A DNA stretch of 64,000 nt from JAHEME01 sp034435035 (GTDB taxonomy: Bacteria > Chloroflexota > Anaerolineae > Aggregatilineales > UBA3940): the NCBI GenBank assembly GCA_034435035.1, contig DAOTXW010000085.1:7148-71147 (forward strand), in the 5' to 3' direction. A program made the translations under genes and the position numbers. Shown piece by piece: positions 9,297-17,647 of this stretch (position 1 is its first letter; each line of letters starts with the position of its first letter). The notes under the pieces were generated by a model, which saw only the letters and a list, made by a program, of their open reading frames with translations, searched no databases and was not told the DNA's origin.

Positions 9297-9941
9297 GTGC
9301 AGCTCCTCATTCACAGCGATGTCGTGATCGACCGGGCGGCGCTGGCGGCCTGCCAGCCGATTGCCTGGGCTGAGGCGCTGGCCGCTGAGCAGGGCGGCCC
9401 GGTCGAAGCCTGGCAGGCGGCGTACCGGCAGGTGAGCGCCGACTGGTCCAGCTACTGGGCGGATCTCGATCTGGGCGGGGATGAGTCGCTGGCTGCGTGG
9501 CGGGAGGGGCGCTGGCGGGTGATCCGGGCGCTGGCACGGCTGGCCGGCCAGCCGTGCCCGTTACACGAGCAAATGGAAAGTTTTCTCACCGATCTGCCGC
9601 GGCAGGTCGGACGGCGCTGCCCGGCGTGGCAGGCCGGGGCACTGGCCGGGATGGGCGCATGGATGCCTGCGGCGATCGTTGCGCCAACCCTGCCTGCCAG
9701 CCTGATCGAGGGCATGCTGGAGGTCGCCGGGCTCACGGTCCGGGTCATCGGCCCGGAGGCGCTGAGTCAGATCGGGCTGGAGGGGATCACGTGGGCGTAT
9801 CTGGCCTGGCTGGCAGGAGTCGATCCGGCGATCGGCCGCTTGGTATGCCGGGAGCCTGTGCCGGGGATGCCTGTCATCTACCCGTCGGCCGATCTGAGTG
9901 CGTTCGCCGCTGTGCTGACAGGAGGAATCGATGCCGATTGA
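9297..9941 (+). CDS. protein of unknown function in the peptidase-HAD operon
   Basis: A 214-residue protein of a family I do not recognise. It has no signal peptide or membrane segment, is rich in Ala, Leu and Trp, and is probably all helical in its first 130 residues. The N-terminal strand LLIHSDVVID followed by a helical region and a later IVAPTLPASLIEGML recalls a HAD fold with a degenerate nucleophile motif, but this is weak. GTG start 4 bases after the M24 peptidase stop; its last 11 bases overlap the next gene, so translation is coupled to both neighbours. Confidence 0.6.
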   Translation: MQLLIHSDVVIDRAALAACQPIAWAEALAAEQGGPVEAWQAAYRQVSADWSSYWADLDLGGDESLAAWREGRWRVIRALARLAGQPCPLHEQMESFLTDLPRQVGRRCPAWQAGALAGMGAWMPAAIVAPTLPASLIEGMLEVAGLTVRVIGPEALSQIGLEGITWAYLAWLAGVDPAIGRLVCREPVPGMPVIYPSADLSAFAAVLTGGIDAD

Positions 9942-10404
9942 GGTGACTATCCCCGGGCGCGGTCAGCTGCTGATCAGGCACGTGGTGTTGGATGTGAACG
10001 GCACGCTGGCTACCGACGGCAGCCTGATCGAGGGGGCGGTGGAGCGTCTGGCTCGCCTGCGCCAGCAGGTGGACATCCACCTGATCACCGCCGACACGCA
10101 TGGCGGGCAGGCTGCCATTGATGCGCGGCTGGGGCTCACCGCTCACCGGCTGCGTGCCGGTTCCGAACGCGAGCAGAAAGCGCGCCTGGTGGGAGACCTG
10201 GACCGGCAGCACTGCGCGGCGGTCGGCAATGGCAGCAACGATGCGCTGATGCTGCAAACCGCCAGCCTGGGGATCGCTGTGCTGGGCCGCGAAGGACTCT
10301 CCATCGAGGCGCTGCGCGCCGCCGATGTGGTGGCGGCGTCGATTGAGGATGCGCTGGACCTGCTGCTGCAGCCCGCCCGCCTGATCGCCACCCTGCGGCG
10401 CTGA
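9931..10404 (+). CDS. small HAD phosphatase, soluble P-type ATPase-like
   Basis: A 157-residue protein with the HAD core but no cap. Motif I is DVNGTLATDG, motif II is LITADT, and the acidic motif is GNGSNDALML, close to the phosphorylation domain of P-type ATPases. It resembles stand-alone soluble proteins of the type grouped as COG4087, whose substrate is unknown. ATG start with AGGAGG upstream inside the end of the preceding gene. It closes the three-gene operon that starts with the M24 peptidase. Confidence 0.8.
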   Translation: MPIEVTIPGRGQLLIRHVVLDVNGTLATDGSLIEGAVERLARLRQQVDIHLITADTHGGQAAIDARLGLTAHRLRAGSEREQKARLVGDLDRQHCAAVGNGSNDALMLQTASLGIAVLGREGLSIEALRAADVVAASIEDALDLLLQPARLIATLRR

Positions 10405-10431
10405 TAGGCGCCGGGCAGGACCTCAATGCCG

Positions 10432-10464
10432 CGGCGGGCGCCGCTCCGCTGGCTGCGCCCGCCG
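10432..10464. terminator. GC-rich hairpin between convergent genes
   Basis: A perfect 10-base inverted repeat (10432-10441 with 10455-10464, 13-base loop) between two convergent genes. No T-run follows on either strand, so it is only a possible terminator or transcript-end stabiliser. Confidence 0.35.
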
Positions 10465-10484
10465 TCCGGGATGCGCAGAGATGG

Positions 10485-10814
10485 CTACTCCAGATAGTCG
10501 CAGACGCCGCTGTTATTGGCATCCACGAACTTGACCCCGCCGGAGCGGCCTGACTGTTTGGCAAATCCTGCCCTCATACCTGACCCCTGCCCGCCGCCCT
10601 GCGGGATGCGATCGCACAGTCCATCGCCATCCTCATCCACGTAGCCAGGGCCGTCGCCGGGGCCAGGGCCATTGGACTGCCCCTGTCCCGGTGTACCGCC
10701 CGGCATACCGGGGCCGCCGGGGCCGCCTCGGGCTGCCGCCGCCGTCCCGATGCTCAGCATGAGCGCCAGCACGACCACTATCCCGATTACCATGATGATC
10801 CTGATCGCTTTCAT
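10485..10814 (-). CDS. small exported protein with two EF-hand-like loops
   Basis: A 109-residue protein with a signal peptide (hydrophobic stretch about residues 6-24, ending GTAAAA), a Gly/Pro-rich spacer, and two short acidic loops, VDEDGDGLCDRI and VDANNSGVCDYL. The loops resemble calcium-binding DxDxDG loops, and each ends in Cys-Asp. The longer open frame is rejected because the ATG at 10814 follows AGGAG by nine bases and gives a clean signal peptide. The function is unknown. Calcium binding, and a disulfide between the loop cysteines outside the cell, are inferences. Confidence 0.65.
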   Translation of the reverse strand: MKAIRIIMVIGIVVVLALMLSIGTAAAARGGPGGPGMPGGTPGQGQSNGPGPGDGPGYVDEDGDGLCDRIPQGGGQGSGMRAGFAKQSGRSGGVKFVDANNSGVCDYLE

Positions 10815-10917
10815 CTCAACACACTCCTGTAGGTAACCGAAGTCTGCCTGCAGGATAGCCTGCCCGTGTGTAGATAGGATGAGGGCACTGTGAGGAGTTT
10901 GCGGGATCGGCCAGAGG

Positions 10918-11742
10918 TCAGCCGCCGGCGGCGCTGAGCAGCGCCTCCCCGCACAGGGGATTCGGGCTGCAGGAGGGTACATCCGGGGCGCAGGCATAGT
11001 TGACTGGCATCCCCAGGTACCGCGAGGGATCGATCGTATTGTCGAAGATCAGCTCGTTGGCGAAGCTGCCGCTGCCATCATCGACCACGATCGAAAAATG
11101 CAGATGCGTGCTGATGGCGCTGCCAGCCCCGTTGAAATCGCCTGTGTAGCCGAGACGCGTCCCCTGCCGGACGAAGACCTCGCGCGCGCCGCGCGGGAAG
11201 GCGTCCTCGATGAAGTCGGTCTGGCCGCCGGCGGGGGCCATGTGTGTGTAGTACAGCCATATCTGCCGGCCCGGGTGCAGCGGATCGTCGGGCACACGCT
11301 GGATCAGTGCGCTGGTCCATTCATCCAGCCGGGACACGTAGCCATCGTATGCCGCGTAGACGGGGGTGGTGCCCGGTTCACCCAGGCTGAAGATGTCGAT
11401 GCCCTGGTGGCGGCGCCCCTCGGAATAGGGGCCGCGCGGGTCGCCGTACAGCAGGCCAATATAGCCATCGGCCGGCAGGATGAAAGGCGCTCCGGGGCAG
11501 ACCGCCCGCTGCGCGGTAACCAGGCCGGCACGCTCCTCGGGGCTGCCGGTGAACCACGTCAGGAAGGTGCGGCTGCGCGGGCTGGCCATGTCCTGCGCCA
11601 CCCCGACGGCGCGAAAAGTGGCGTAGACAGCGGCCAGCAGCAGCGCCGCTACCAGCGCGCTGCGGCGGCGCTGCGGAGTCTGCATCACCCAGACAGCGAA
11701 GCGCTTCACCCCGCTCCAGATACCGTGCAGGAATTGACCCAT
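10918..11742 (-). CDS. M23 family metallopeptidase (LytM domain), membrane-anchored
   Basis: A 274-residue protein with one membrane segment at about residues 25-42 and an external LytM/M23 domain. The zinc motifs are HQGIDIF (HxxxD) and THLHFSI (HxH). M23 enzymes cut peptidoglycan cross-bridges; with a Chloroflexota-type envelope the substrate is uncertain. The ATG at 11742 is chosen because it starts just before the membrane segment and has GGAGGG about ten bases upstream. A terminator-like hairpin lies between this ATG and the nearest -10-like box, which is odd. Confidence 0.82.
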   Translation of the reverse strand: MGQFLHGIWSGVKRFAVWVMQTPQRRRSALVAALLLAAVYATFRAVGVAQDMASPRSRTFLTWFTGSPEERAGLVTAQRAVCPGAPFILPADGYIGLLYGDPRGPYSEGRRHQGIDIFSLGEPGTTPVYAAYDGYVSRLDEWTSALIQRVPDDPLHPGRQIWLYYTHMAPAGGQTDFIEDAFPRGAREVFVRQGTRLGYTGDFNGAGSAISTHLHFSIVVDDGSGSFANELIFDNTIDPSRYLGMPVNYACAPDVPSCSPNPLCGEALLSAAGG

Positions 11743-11760
11743 CCGGGGCCGGCCCTCCGC

Positions 11761-11793
11761 AAAAAGCCCCCGCTGCCAGCAGCACGCAGCGGG
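11761..11793 (-). terminator. intrinsic terminator downstream of the Rieske gene
   Basis: On the minus strand an 8-base GC stem (11786-11793 with 11769-11776) and 9-base loop are followed by GGC and five T. It fits a terminator for the Rieske oxygenase gene, but it ends only 19 bases before the ATG of the M23 peptidase. Confidence 0.65.
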
Positions 11794-11850
11794 AAAGAGA
11801 ATCGTGTAGACTATAGTGCGCCGGCCGGGAGGCTGCAACCACCCTGCCGG

Positions 11851-13008
11851 TTATTCGCTTTGCCAGCCCGGCCCCAGCCGCGCTTCCAGGTAGCGGCGGA
11901 TATCCAGGCTCAGGTCCTCCATCGGCGCATAGTAGCCATGAGCGAACCGGTGTGATCCCATCCCCTGCTGGACAGATTGGCAGATTGCCCAATCCTGACG
12001 ATTGACCAAATCCCAGAAGTCCACCGCATCGGCGGGATCGAAGGCGGCCTTGCGGATTTCGTCGGGGTGGAACAGAAAATCGCAAACCACGCGGGTATGG
12101 CCTGGCTCCTGCGGCAGCAGCATGAATGCTGCCACATGGTCGCAGGAAAGGCTCAGCATCAGGTTGGGGTAGATCAGCTCGCCCTTGTGGCGTACCTTCT
12201 CTGTGTCGGAAAGGCCGGGGAATGGGGCGCGGTCGGTAGTGCCGCTGAAAGTGAAAGTCACCATTCCGTCAGCGTGAGGGATGCCCTCCTCCCAGTCCAG
12301 AGAGGAGCCGCCCTGCTTCTTGAAGTCGGGCACGATGCGGCACAGCTCGGGATGCACCGGCCCGCAGTGGTAGCATTCGTTGTAATTCTCTGCGATCACT
12401 TTCCAGTTAGCAGCCACTTCGTATACCAGCCGGCGAGCCACACGCAGGTCAGCCAGCGGGTAGCGGCGCAGCCGATCAGGGACCGGGCCCAGCTGCGCTT
12501 CCAGCGAGCGGGTCTGCGCGGCCGCGGGTGTCAGGTTGACGAAGATGAAACCGCCCCATGTCGCCACTGAGACCGGGAAAAGGGCGAAGTCCGCTTCGTT
12601 GAAACCCTCGGCCTCACTCAGGTAGGGGGCGTTGCGGACTTCGCCGCTGAGTTCGTAACACCAGGCGTGGTAGGGGCACTGGATGACCCCTTTGAAGCGC
12701 CCAACGGCGGCCAGGGCCTCCCCCGGGACCGGCGGGGCATCGTCGAGCACCAGACGGCTGCCGCGGTGGCGGCACACGTTAAAGTGGGCGCGCAGGTCGC
12801 CCTGCCGGGTGCGGGTGACGATAATGCTCTCCCCGGCCACATCGGCCAGCAGATAATCGCCGGGCTGTGACAGGGCTTCGGCGCGGCCCACGTAGAACCA
12901 CTCGCGCCAGAAAAGGGCCTCGCGTTCGCGTTGATAATGCTCGGGCGACAGGTAGGCGGTCCGCGGCAGACTGCGCTGCATCGGGGATAGGGTGGTAGTG
13001 TCGGCCAT
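11851..13008 (-). CDS. Rieske non-heme iron oxygenase, alpha subunit
   Basis: A 385-residue aromatic-ring-hydroxylating dioxygenase-type protein. The Rieske [2Fe-2S] ligands are C79/H81 and C111/H114. The mononuclear iron site lies in NYNECYHCGPVHPEL (H214, H219), with a later Asp in the C-terminal domain. The length and the GPVHPEL motif match the choline/carnitine/stachydrine monooxygenase branch more than the biphenyl branch, so an N-methyl or quaternary amine substrate is possible. No ferredoxin or reductase gene is adjacent, so electrons must come from elsewhere. It is divergent from an amidohydrolase 94 bases away. Confidence 0.88.
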   Translation of the reverse strand: MADTTTLSPMQRSLPRTAYLSPEHYQREREALFWREWFYVGRAEALSQPGDYLLADVAGESIIVTRTRQGDLRAHFNVCRHRGSRLVLDDAPPVPGEALAAVGRFKGVIQCPYHAWCYELSGEVRNAPYLSEAEGFNEADFALFPVSVATWGGFIFVNLTPAAAQTRSLEAQLGPVPDRLRRYPLADLRVARRLVYEVAANWKVIAENYNECYHCGPVHPELCRIVPDFKKQGGSSLDWEEGIPHADGMVTFTFSGTTDRAPFPGLSDTEKVRHKGELIYPNLMLSLSCDHVAAFMLLPQEPGHTRVVCDFLFHPDEIRKAAFDPADAVDFWDLVNRQDWAICQSVQQGMGSHRFAHGYYAPMEDLSLDIRRYLEARLGPGWQSE

Positions 13009-13102
13009 GATGATCGGCTCCTCCAGCGGCGATTACGACGGCGGGCCACAATTGTAGTAGACTTCCCCTGCCTGCGTAAAGTGCACCGGAGGGTCTTCCC
13101 GC

Positions 13103-14698
13103 ATGCCCCAGATCGCTGACCTGCTCATTATCCATTCGGCTGTCTTCACCGCTGATCCGGACAACCCGCATGCCGACGCAGTGGCCATCAGCGGCAACCG
13201 TATCGCCTGGGTCGGCGAGGATGCGGAAGCCAATAAGTGGCGCGGCCCCGGCACGCGCGTGATCGACGGGCAGGGGTGCACCCTGATGCCCGGTATCATC
13301 GACAGCCACTATCATCTGCAGATGGGTTCGCTGGAGCTGGCCGACGCGCAGCTTGGCGGGCTGACCAGCCTGGAGGAAGTTTCGGCTGCGCTGCGCGCGG
13401 CTGCAACCGCAGAGCGGGAGTGGGTTGTCGGGCGCGGGCTGAACTACGGGATCCTGCCAACCGACAGCGCCCGGATGCTCCTGGATGCGGCGCTGCCCGA
13501 TCGCCCGGTCATTGTGTTTGCCTATGATACCCATTCGGCCTGGGCCAATACCGCGGCGCTGGAACGCGCCGGCCTGCTGCAGGGGGCCGATACGCCGCGC
13601 AACAGCGAAGTCTTGATCGGGCCAGATGGGCAGGCCAGCGGCGAACTGCGCGAGTCCGGCGCCTATGATCCGGTGATGGCCCTGATCCCGCCGCCGGATG
13701 CATCCCGACGGCGTGCCCTGCTGCGCCAGGGGCTGGCGCAGGCCGCTGCCCATGGAATCACCAGCGTGCACAATATGGATGGCGACGCGGAGCAGCTGTC
13801 CATGTATTCCGCGCTGGAGGATCTGGGCGAGCTGACTCTGCGGGTCTATGTCCCGTTCACCGTAACCCCGTCCACCGATCCAGACGCCCTGAGCGAGGCC
13901 GTCGCCATGCGCGAGATGGCCTCCGGCGACCTGGTGCGGGCCGGGAGCGTCAAGCTGTTCATGGATGGCGTGGTCGAATCCTATACGGCTCTGCTGCTGG
14001 AACCCTATGCCGGCGAGCCGTACAACTATGGCGGCGCCAACTTCAGCCCGGAGCATTTCACCATGCTGGCGATCGAGGCGGACCGGCGCGGGCTGCAGAT
14101 CATCGTGCATGCCGTCGGGGATGGCGCCGTCCGCCGCACGCTGGACGGCTACGCCGAGGCGCAGCGGGTGAACGGCATCCGGGACAGCCGGCACCGTGTT
14201 GAGCACATCGAGCTGGTGCACCCGGACGACCTGCCGCGTTTCGCCGGGCTGGGCGTGATCGCCTCGATGCAGCCGCTGCACGCGCCCATGACGGCCAGCG
14301 GGCTGGATGTGTGGCCGTCGCGGGTGGGGCAGGCCCGCTGGGATCACAGCTTCGCCTGGGAATGGCTGCGCCGGGCCGGGGCGCGGCTGGTCTTCGGCAG
14401 CGATTGGCCGGTGGTCGATCACAACCCGCTGGCGGGGATGCATGCTGCCGTGAACCGCCGGCCCTGGCATCCCGGCGGCGTGGAGCATCGCCAGTCGCGG
14501 GTGCGGGCGCTGACCGCCTACACCCGGGAGGCAGCCTATGCCGAGTTTCAGGAGCATGAGAAGGGGCAGCTCCGGGCCGGGATGCTGGCCGATCTCGTTC
14601 TGCTGTCCGACAATCTGTTCACCGTGCCGGCGGAGAATATCGGCGCGGTGCGGCCCGTGCTGACCATCTGCGATGGGCGGATCGTCTTTGAAGGCTGA
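13103..14698 (+). CDS. amidohydrolase, YtcJ-like
   Basis: A 531-residue metal-dependent hydrolase. It shows the IIDSHYHLQMG metal motif after the N-terminal beta domain, HAVGDGAVRR and HRVEHIEL further on, and the late FGSDWPVVDHNP motif with the catalytic Asp. These are features of the YtcJ-like group of amidohydrolases. Members cleave C-N bonds in a range of substrates; here the substrate is unknown. ATG with GGAGGG nine bases upstream. It may share regulation with the divergent Rieske oxygenase. No signal peptide is seen, so it is cytoplasmic. Confidence 0.9.
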   Translation: MPQIADLLIIHSAVFTADPDNPHADAVAISGNRIAWVGEDAEANKWRGPGTRVIDGQGCTLMPGIIDSHYHLQMGSLELADAQLGGLTSLEEVSAALRAAATAEREWVVGRGLNYGILPTDSARMLLDAALPDRPVIVFAYDTHSAWANTAALERAGLLQGADTPRNSEVLIGPDGQASGELRESGAYDPVMALIPPPDASRRRALLRQGLAQAAAHGITSVHNMDGDAEQLSMYSALEDLGELTLRVYVPFTVTPSTDPDALSEAVAMREMASGDLVRAGSVKLFMDGVVESYTALLLEPYAGEPYNYGGANFSPEHFTMLAIEADRRGLQIIVHAVGDGAVRRTLDGYAEAQRVNGIRDSRHRVEHIELVHPDDLPRFAGLGVIASMQPLHAPMTASGLDVWPSRVGQARWDHSFAWEWLRRAGARLVFGSDWPVVDHNPLAGMHAAVNRRPWHPGGVEHRQSRVRALTAYTREAAYAEFQEHEKGQLRAGMLADLVLLSDNLFTVPAENIGAVRPVLTICDGRIVFEG

Positions 14699-14729
14699 CC
14701 GCCGGGCAGGCGTCAGCCGGTAGACTCTC

Positions 14730-16133
14730 CTATATCGGGACGTACTGGCCCGCTTCCGGGTTATAGCAGGCCGCTGGCGTCTCGCCCTCGCTGCGGTAGA
14801 ACGACGAAAAACCTGCCCCCAGCATCCGGTGTACCCAGGCCGGGACCGGGTAGCCCGCCGACTCCATCGCCGCGGCAGTGGCGGCCACGCCCAGCGCGTC
14901 CCACAGCTCGAACGGGCCCAGCTCCTCGGCGAAGCCCCAGCGGATCGCCCGGTCGATGCTCACCGGCAGATCGGCGATCTCCGGGATACACCGGGCCGCA
15001 TAGCTGAAACGATGGAACGTGGCGGCGCGGACGAACTGGGCGCCCCGGTCCTGCCCGCTGATCAGCGCCTGGATGCGTGCTGTGGTCGGGGTGATCGTGC
15101 TGGCCTGCTCCGCGGATTCAAAGTGGGGCGTGCGCGGTGGGGCATAGTCCAGCGCCTGCAGATCCAGCGCCCAGAACTCGCGCTCGCCGTCGCGGGTGAC
15201 CATCCGGTAGAAGCCCTGCCCCGCTTTGTTCCCCAGCCAGCCGTTTTGCACCAGCGTATCCATGAGGCGGGTCAGCCCGGCATGCCTGAGCAGATGGCGG
15301 GCCTCATCGTGCGGGATGGCCTCGTACAGGTTGCTGTTGACATGCGCCATCACATCCAGCCCGATCAGGTCGAGGAGGCGGAAGACTCCGCTGCGCGGCC
15401 TGCCGATCAGCGGCCCGGCCAGCAGATCGATCTCCTCGACCGTGTAGCCGTGCTCCAGGGCGTAGATCACCTCGTAAGAACCGGCGATGGACAGGAAGCG
15501 GTTGGCGATGAAATTGGGCGTGTCCTTGCAGATGACGACCCCCTTCTCCAGGGTGTCCGCGGCGAAGCGGGCCATCGCGCTCAGCACTTCCGGCAGCGTC
15601 TCCGGCCCCGGGATCACCTCGACGAGCTTGAGATAGCGCGGCGGGTTGAAGAAATGGGTGCCGAGGAAGTGCTGTCGCAGCGCCGGGCTGCATCCCCCGG
15701 CGATCGCCCGGATCGGGATGCCGGAGGTGTTGGTGGAGACGATGGTCTGCGGCCCGCGCACCGCGTCCAGACGTGCCATCAGCCCCTGCTTGATGTCCAG
15801 CCGCTCGACCACCGCCTCAAGGATCCAGTCCGCCTCGCGCAGCCGGTCGAAGTCATCCTCCAGGTTGCCGGGGCGCACCAGGCTGGCGCGATCGGGGTCG
15901 GCCAGCGCGGGCGGGCGGGATCGCAGCACCGCCTCCCAGCCGCGCTGGACGATCCGGTTTCGGACCTCGGCATCGGTCAGTGACAGCCCGCGTGCCTGCT
16001 CGTCCGGCGTCAGCGTATCAGGCGTAATGTCCAGCAGATCGACCGGCACGCCGGCATTGGCCAGCAGCGCCGCGATGGCTCCGCCCATCGTGCCGGATCC
16101 GATCACCGCGGCGCGGCGGATCGGGTAAGCCAT
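14730..16133 (-). CDS. 3-hydroxyacyl-CoA dehydrogenase without enoyl-CoA hydratase domain
   Basis: A 467-residue enzyme of beta-oxidation that oxidises 3-hydroxyacyl-CoA with NAD. The NAD site is VIGSGTMGGAIAALLANAG, and SGIPI, HFFNPPRYLKLVEVIPG and CKDTPNFIANR are diagnostic. The C-terminal dehydrogenase domain is present twice, the second copy being shorter. The protein resembles the first half of FadN-type bifunctional enzymes and stops where their hydratase domain would begin. No hydratase gene lies next to it. AGGAGG six bases before the ATG. It is divergent from the kinase gene at 16404. Confidence 0.9.
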   Translation of the reverse strand: MAYPIRRAAVIGSGTMGGAIAALLANAGVPVDLLDITPDTLTPDEQARGLSLTDAEVRNRIVQRGWEAVLRSRPPALADPDRASLVRPGNLEDDFDRLREADWILEAVVERLDIKQGLMARLDAVRGPQTIVSTNTSGIPIRAIAGGCSPALRQHFLGTHFFNPPRYLKLVEVIPGPETLPEVLSAMARFAADTLEKGVVICKDTPNFIANRFLSIAGSYEVIYALEHGYTVEEIDLLAGPLIGRPRSGVFRLLDLIGLDVMAHVNSNLYEAIPHDEARHLLRHAGLTRLMDTLVQNGWLGNKAGQGFYRMVTRDGEREFWALDLQALDYAPPRTPHFESAEQASTITPTTARIQALISGQDRGAQFVRAATFHRFSYAARCIPEIADLPVSIDRAIRWGFAEELGPFELWDALGVAATAAAMESAGYPVPAWVHRMLGAGFSSFYRSEGETPAACYNPEAGQYVPI

Positions 16134-16403
16134 AGCTGTCCTCCTGATGTATCAGTGCCCGGCTCCATTAAAGCACAGGCGGCGGCAGGCTTCAAATGCC
16201 CCCGCCTGGCGATCGGGCGCCTTTCAGGACAGTGGGCGCGGGGGCGCATGATGGGGCCTGCCCCTCCCCCCGGTCTGAAAGATACCCGCCCGGCAACCCC
16301 CTGATGGGAGCAGGTGTGATACACTCTAAGCGGGAGGCAGGGGATAGGGGGTCGTCCTCTGCTGTCGCGGCCAGGCATTCGGCTTGATGGAGAGTCTATT
16401 CGC

Positions 16404-17645
16404 ATGATCGGTCACGTCCTCAAAGATCGCTACCGCATCTATGACCGCCTGGGGGCTGGCGGTGCGGCCACCGTCTACCTGGGGCGCGATTCGCAGACCG
16501 GGCAGATGGTGATCGTCAAGGTGGTTCACAACCACCTGGTCAATGACAAGTTCATGGGGCGCTTTCAGCGCGAGATCCAGCTGCTCCAGTCCCTGAACAA
16601 CCCGCATATCATCAAGCTGTACGACTGGGGTCTGCAGGAGTGGGATCCTCAGGATAACATCGCCATCAGCTATATCGTCGCAGAGTTCGTTGAAGGCCAT
16701 ACCCTGGCCGATATTGTCGATACCCGTGGCCCGCTGGATGAGCCGACCGCGCTGGCCATCGCCCGACAGGTGGCGCTGGGGCTGGCTGATATTCACCGCC
16801 AGGGCATCGTTCACCGCGACATCAAATCCCAGAACATCATGATCACCCCCGCCAACCAGGCGAAGATCATCGACTTCGGGATCGCCAAGGGGCAGGGGCA
16901 TGAAACGTTGACGGCCTCGTCGCACTTCGCCGGCACCCTGTACTACGCGCCCCCGGAGCAGATCCTGGAGGCGCACGGCGTGGATCATCGCGCCGACATC
17001 TACGCGCTGGGCGTGGTGCTATACGAGATGCTGACTGCTTCCCTGCCGGTGAAGGCGCGCGAGTTCGGCACGGTGGCCTCGCGCATCATCTCCGGCAAGC
17101 TCGACCCCATCACCGGGGTCAGCGAGCCGGTGGCCGATCTGGTCATGGATATGATGGCGCTCAAACCGGAGAACCGCCCCGCCTCCGCCGGGGAGATAGT
17201 CCAGCGCATCGAGCGCATCACCGGGCGCCAGCCGGCAGCCCTGGCCGATCTGGACCTGCCCGCGACGACCACCAGCCTCAAGCCGATGCAGATCTCTGCT
17301 GAGGATCGCACCGTCGCGATGCCACAGTACGAGCTGGTGCTGTTCAACGGCCACCGGGTGCCGCTCACGCTTCAGGAGACCGTGATCGGGCGCAGCCACC
17401 CGCGCGATACCAGCGTGCCGGATGTCGATCTGTGGACGCTGGGGCTGGAGGATGCACGCACCGCTTCCCGGCGGCACTGCCGCGTATTCCGGGAGGGGAA
17501 CGCCTTTTACATCGAAGACCTGGGCAGCATGAATGGGACGTTCCTGAATGAGGAGCAGCTCGCGCCGGGGGCGGCGCATGTGCTGCACGATGGCGATCAG
17601 ATCCTGGCCGGGCGCGTGGCCATGACCTTTCGGCTGGCCGGCTGA
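16404..17645 (+). CDS. Ser/Thr protein kinase with C-terminal FHA domain
   Basis: A 413-residue Hanks-type kinase. The Gly-rich loop is GAGGAATVYLG, the ATP lysine is K39, the catalytic loop HRDIKSQN has D139, and DFG is at 157-159, followed by GTLYYAPPEQ. Residues about 300-410 are an FHA domain with GRSHP, SRRHC and GSMNGTFLNE. There is no membrane segment, so unlike PknB-type kinases this one is soluble. A kinase that carries its own FHA can dock on phosphorylated partners or on itself. The FHA protein at 7438 is a candidate substrate. The stop is only 2 bases before the cysteine desulfurase start, so the two may be cotranscribed. Confidence 0.93.
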   Translation: MIGHVLKDRYRIYDRLGAGGAATVYLGRDSQTGQMVIVKVVHNHLVNDKFMGRFQREIQLLQSLNNPHIIKLYDWGLQEWDPQDNIAISYIVAEFVEGHTLADIVDTRGPLDEPTALAIARQVALGLADIHRQGIVHRDIKSQNIMITPANQAKIIDFGIAKGQGHETLTASSHFAGTLYYAPPEQILEAHGVDHRADIYALGVVLYEMLTASLPVKAREFGTVASRIISGKLDPITGVSEPVADLVMDMMALKPENRPASAGEIVQRIERITGRQPAALADLDLPATTTSLKPMQISAEDRTVAMPQYELVLFNGHRVPLTLQETVIGRSHPRDTSVPDVDLWTLGLEDARTASRRHCRVFREGNAFYIEDLGSMNGTFLNEEQLAPGAAHVLHDGDQILAGRVAMTFRLAG

Positions 17646-17647
17646 GG

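Noticed and set aside
9297..9941. Assigning the 214-residue protein to the HAD superfamily
   Set aside because: The start LLIHSDVVID is only vaguely like motif I and the other motifs are missing, so it is left as unknown.
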